NCBI GenBank assembly: GCA_017647245.1
Contig: JAGCKY010000173.1
Location: forward strand, 1-7,074
Direction of reading: 5' to 3'
Length of the DNA: 7,074 nucleotides
Source of the DNA: Elusimicrobiaceae bacterium
GTDB taxonomy: Bacteria; Elusimicrobiota; Elusimicrobia; Elusimicrobiales; Elusimicrobiaceae
A model generated the notes under the pieces. That model saw only the letters and a program-made list of their open reading frames with translations, was not told where the DNA came from and did no database searches. This document shows, in pieces, positions 5,319 through 7,074 of the stretch (the first letter of the stretch is position 1; each line of letters starts with the position of its first letter). A program made the translations under genes and the position numbers.

Positions 5319-6473
5319 TTAGAACAGCGCTTTCAACGACACACCCACTCTGTTGTTATCATATTCAAACCGTTGACTGTTGGAGTGGCGGCCGCGGTAT
5401 TGATACCACAGACTACCCATCAACCAATCTTTGAACATGTAATCCAACTGCGGGCGAATGGTGTACAGGTTATCATGACGTTTGTTATTGCCTACATATC
5501 TGGAATAGCTCATGTCTTCATAACCTAACGTCAAACCGGCGGCCCATTTGGAGTTGAACTTGTGCTGTCCGTACAAGGCGATTAACGTATCGGCGAAGTA
5601 GCGGTTGGTACCGTACAAGGTTTCTTCCATTTGGCGTTCACCCGACAAGCGCAATGTATCTTGTGCGGTGGCTTTCCAAGTCAAAGCGGCATAGTAACCG
5701 AACAAGTCCGGGTGATTTTCCGCACCAGCTATATCGTGAGAGTAATCACGCAACGCATAGGTGACTTTGGCCGTACCGGTTACTTTCGGAGCGACTTGAC
5801 CGTTGATACCAAATCCCACGCGATGACCGGTAGAATTGTTGACCTGATTAACTTTATACACGATATCAGAGAAGGTATATTCTACAAACAAGTTTGTTTT
5901 GGTGTTGAAGTTGTAGAACAATTGGGCGCTCGCATCAAAGCGATTGCGGTTCAATCCTTCCATGGCAGCGTCAAAATAGCGGTCAAAAATATCGTCCACA
6001 GCTACACCCACGCTGAATAATTTCTTATTAGTCGTTTTGAGTGACGCATAAGCCGTATTTCTCATACGTTTGTAGCGATCGGTCAATTCATTGTTGGCCG
6101 GATCAGAGGTGTAGACTAAGCTGTCGCCTACTTTGATGTTTTCATTGGCCAATTCTACATTGCCCAAAGCATCCCAGTAGTTGTTTTTGGACGGTTTTTC
6201 CGTATAAGCATTGTATCCGACTAAAGCACCGGCTTTGAGTGCAAAATCACTACCCGGCACTTTGCCATTGTAGTTGGCACCCACGCGGGTCGTGCTGATA
6301 AAAGACTCTTGCACTTCACCATAGCCCGGATTTTCTTTGCTGTAAGATTTATCTTTCAGATAAATGTTGTCATCATACGTAATATCTTCCGTGACGACAA
6401 ATTGCACCGGTCTAGCGGCAAAAGCCGGCAGTGCAAATAAGGCAACTAATACAAAAGCAGTGAGTTTCTTCAT
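5319..6473 (-). CDS. Outer-membrane beta-barrel protein (BBP2-like putative porin)
   Basis: A 384-residue secreted protein. The signal peptide is MKK plus a hydrophobic core ending in ALPAFA, with signal peptidase I cleavage likely after A19. The mature part (about 365 residues) is built of alternating short amphipathic strands rich in Tyr, Asn, Gly and aromatic residues. Early on it carries EDITYDDNIYLKD (29-41), a type of motif I associate with barrel proteins in exopolysaccharide loci, and it ends in VSLKALF with the C-terminal Phe expected for BAM-assembled barrels. Size suggests roughly 16-18 strands (estimate). No catalytic motif is visible. The start has GGAAGGA upstream with a longish 10-base spacing. 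The Ala-rich gene ends 18 bases upstream on the same strand, so the two are probably co-transcribed. Being two genes from a short OPX protein, it could supply an outer-membrane pore for polysaccharide; a general porin is the alternative. Confidence 0.82.
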   Translation of the reverse strand: MKKLTAFVLVALFALPAFAARPVQFVVTEDITYDDNIYLKDKSYSKENPGYGEVQESFISTTRVGANYNGKVPGSDFALKAGALVGYNAYTEKPSKNNYWDALGNVELANENIKVGDSLVYTSDPANNELTDRYKRMRNTAYASLKTTNKKLFSVGVAVDDIFDRYFDAAMEGLNRNRFDASAQLFYNFNTKTNLFVEYTFSDIVYKVNQVNNSTGHRVGFGINGQVAPKVTGTAKVTYALRDYSHDIAGAENHPDLFGYYAALTWKATAQDTLRLSGERQMEETLYGTNRYFADTLIALYGQHKFNSKWAAGLTLGYEDMSYSRYVGNNKRHDNLYTIRPQLDYMFKDWLMGSLWYQYRGRHSNSQRFEYDNNRVGVSLKALF

Positions 6474-6491
6474 TTTTTCACTTTCCTTCCA

Positions 6492-7074
6492 TTACAGAGT
6501 CGGAGCGGACGGGCTCAAAACTTGTTCCGTTTCAATCACGTTCTGAACCGACTGTTCTTCAGCGGCGCTGATATTGTTGAAAGAATAATCGGCAGCTACA
6601 AATGCATTTTCAAAAGCGGTAAAAGCATCATCTTGCACAGCGCTGGCGGCTGCACTTGTGGCCGGACGAGCGGTACTGGCAACCGTGGTAGCGGCAGCAG
6701 TTTGGGCTTTAGCGGCTTGTTGTTGAGCGGCAGCTTGTGCTTGAGCGGCTTGTTGTTGAGCGGCAGCTTGTGCTTGAGCGGCTTTGGCTCTGGCGGCCTC
6801 TTGCTGAGCACGCGCAGCAGCGGCAGCTCTTTGTTGCTCTTCAGCAGCTTTAGCTCTGGCAGCGGCAGCTTTTTGCGCAGCGGTTTGAGAGCGCGGCGCA
6901 ACAACCTGTGTGCTCACAACCGTAGCTTGCGCTACAGTTTCCGGTTCGTTGGCGGCCATTTCACCCATGGCAAAACTTTCCACAATTGCTTCGCCTTCCG
7001 GTCCTTGCGCAACAGCCACCTCAACCACTTCCGGTTCGGCGGCAGGTTCTTCTACAACGGCAGATGCCGTTTGC
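6492..7074 (-). CDS. Ala/Gln-rich, TolA-like helical protein, 5' end outside the window
   Basis: The reading frame stays open to the window edge, giving at least 194 codons. The in-frame GTG at 7028 lies inside the same Ala/Glu/Pro/Val-rich sequence (QTASAVVEEPAAEPE precedes it) and has no reason to be the true start, so the N-terminus is missing. The visible part has an acidic Ala/Glu/Val region, then about 60 residues of Ala with Gln, Lys, Arg and Glu that should form a long helix or coiled coil, including a perfect 11-residue repeat, then an Ala/Thr-rich linker. A final ~45-residue segment (DDAFTAFENAFVAADYSFNN and on to SPSAPTL) looks more like a small folded or binding motif. It resembles TolA domain II or similar periplasm-spanning rods in composition only. 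I do not recognise the family. It is followed 18 bases later by the beta-barrel gene, suggesting an envelope role. Whether a signal peptide exists cannot be seen. Confidence 0.75.
   Translation of the reverse strand, partial: QTASAVVEEPAAEPEVVEVAVAQGPEGEAIVESFAMGEMAANEPETVAQATVVSTQVVAPRSQTAAQKAAAARAKAAEEQQRAAAAARAQQEAARAKAAQAQAAAQQQAAQAQAAAQQQAAKAQTAAATTVASTARPATSAAASAVQDDAFTAFENAFVAADYSFNNISAAEEQSVQNVIETEQVLSPSAPTL
6711..6776 (-). repeat. Two perfect 33-bp tandem repeats inside the Ala-rich gene
   Basis: Units 6711-6743 and 6744-6776 are identical at all 33 bases, and a partial third copy starts at 6777 (about ten bases). Each unit encodes eleven residues of an Ala/Gln helix (AQAQAAAQQQA in one register). 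Identity at the third codon positions too indicates a recent duplication or continuing slippage/recombination rather than selection on protein alone. Copy-number change would alter the rod length in steps of eleven residues without breaking the frame. Confidence 0.85.

Noticed and set aside
6711..6786. Possible CRISPR-like direct repeats
   Set aside because: The units are adjacent without spacers, in frame, and code for a regular Ala/Gln helix, so this is a coding tandem repeat.
6596..6904. A Leu/Lys/Pro-rich 102-residue open frame in the Ala-rich region
   Set aside because: It is the Ala/Gln repeat read in another frame; repeats of a 33-base unit keep all frames open on that strand.
6492..7028. 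GTG at 7028 as the true start of the Ala-rich protein
   Set aside because: The same low-complexity frame continues upstream to the window edge without a stop, so the gene is most likely truncated by the window rather than starting there.

Overview
The window looks like chromosomal DNA from a didermic (Gram-negative-type) bacterium. The best guess is the phylum Elusimicrobiota, probably an animal-gut lineage related to Elusimicrobium. This rests on the style of the pilin at the left end (a GFTLIELLVVVLIIGILAAIALPQ-type start, then a 'KSR...A.SI..AQ..FY..NG.Y' block that I associate with the large pilin families of Elusimicrobium). Outer-membrane features (a lipobox OPX protein and a signal-peptide beta-barrel ending in Phe) fit a diderm. 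The taxonomic call is inference from memory of protein style, not a search result.

Layout from left to right: (1) a forward type IV pilin-like gene (15-656) whose unusually long leader contains an 85-bp palindromic element; (2) a shared bidirectional terminator (677-707); (3) a reverse-strand polysaccharide block, read right to left: an O-antigen ligase/polymerase-like membrane protein (4788-3151), a short Wza-type export lipoprotein (3112-2456) and a Wzc-type co-polymerase/tyrosine autokinase (2447-723); (4) a 33-bp divergent promoter region centred on a perfect 12-bp palindrome; (5) a forward low-molecular-weight tyrosine phosphatase (4822-5256), the expected partner of the kinase; (6) a second bidirectional terminator (5270-5302); (7) a reverse-strand pair made of an Ala/Gln-rich protein cut by the window edge (7074-6492) and an outer-membrane beta-barrel (6473-5319).

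How the genes may work together: the kinase Wzc and the phosphatase are the classic phosphorylation switch for high-molecular-weight polysaccharide assembly. The Wza-like protein forms the periplasmic/outer-membrane part of the exporter, and the Wzy/WaaL-like protein polymerises or ligates lipid-linked glycan. The Wza here is short and ends right after its SLBB region, without the C-terminal outer-membrane helix of E. coli Wza. The nearby beta-barrel is therefore a candidate for the missing outer-membrane pore, as in the OPX plus separate barrel arrangement known from Myxococcus. No glycosyltransferase, flippase or initiating transferase is present in the window.

The most noteworthy points are the in-frame palindromic element in the pilin leader, a 14-bp perfect inverted repeat laid across the wza start codon, and two genes that lack a Shine-Dalgarno but have a TAAAAT box 6-7 bases before the ATG (possible leaderless transcripts). 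No gene-free stretch longer than about 70 bases exists. I saw no tRNA, rRNA, CRISPR array or insertion sequence.
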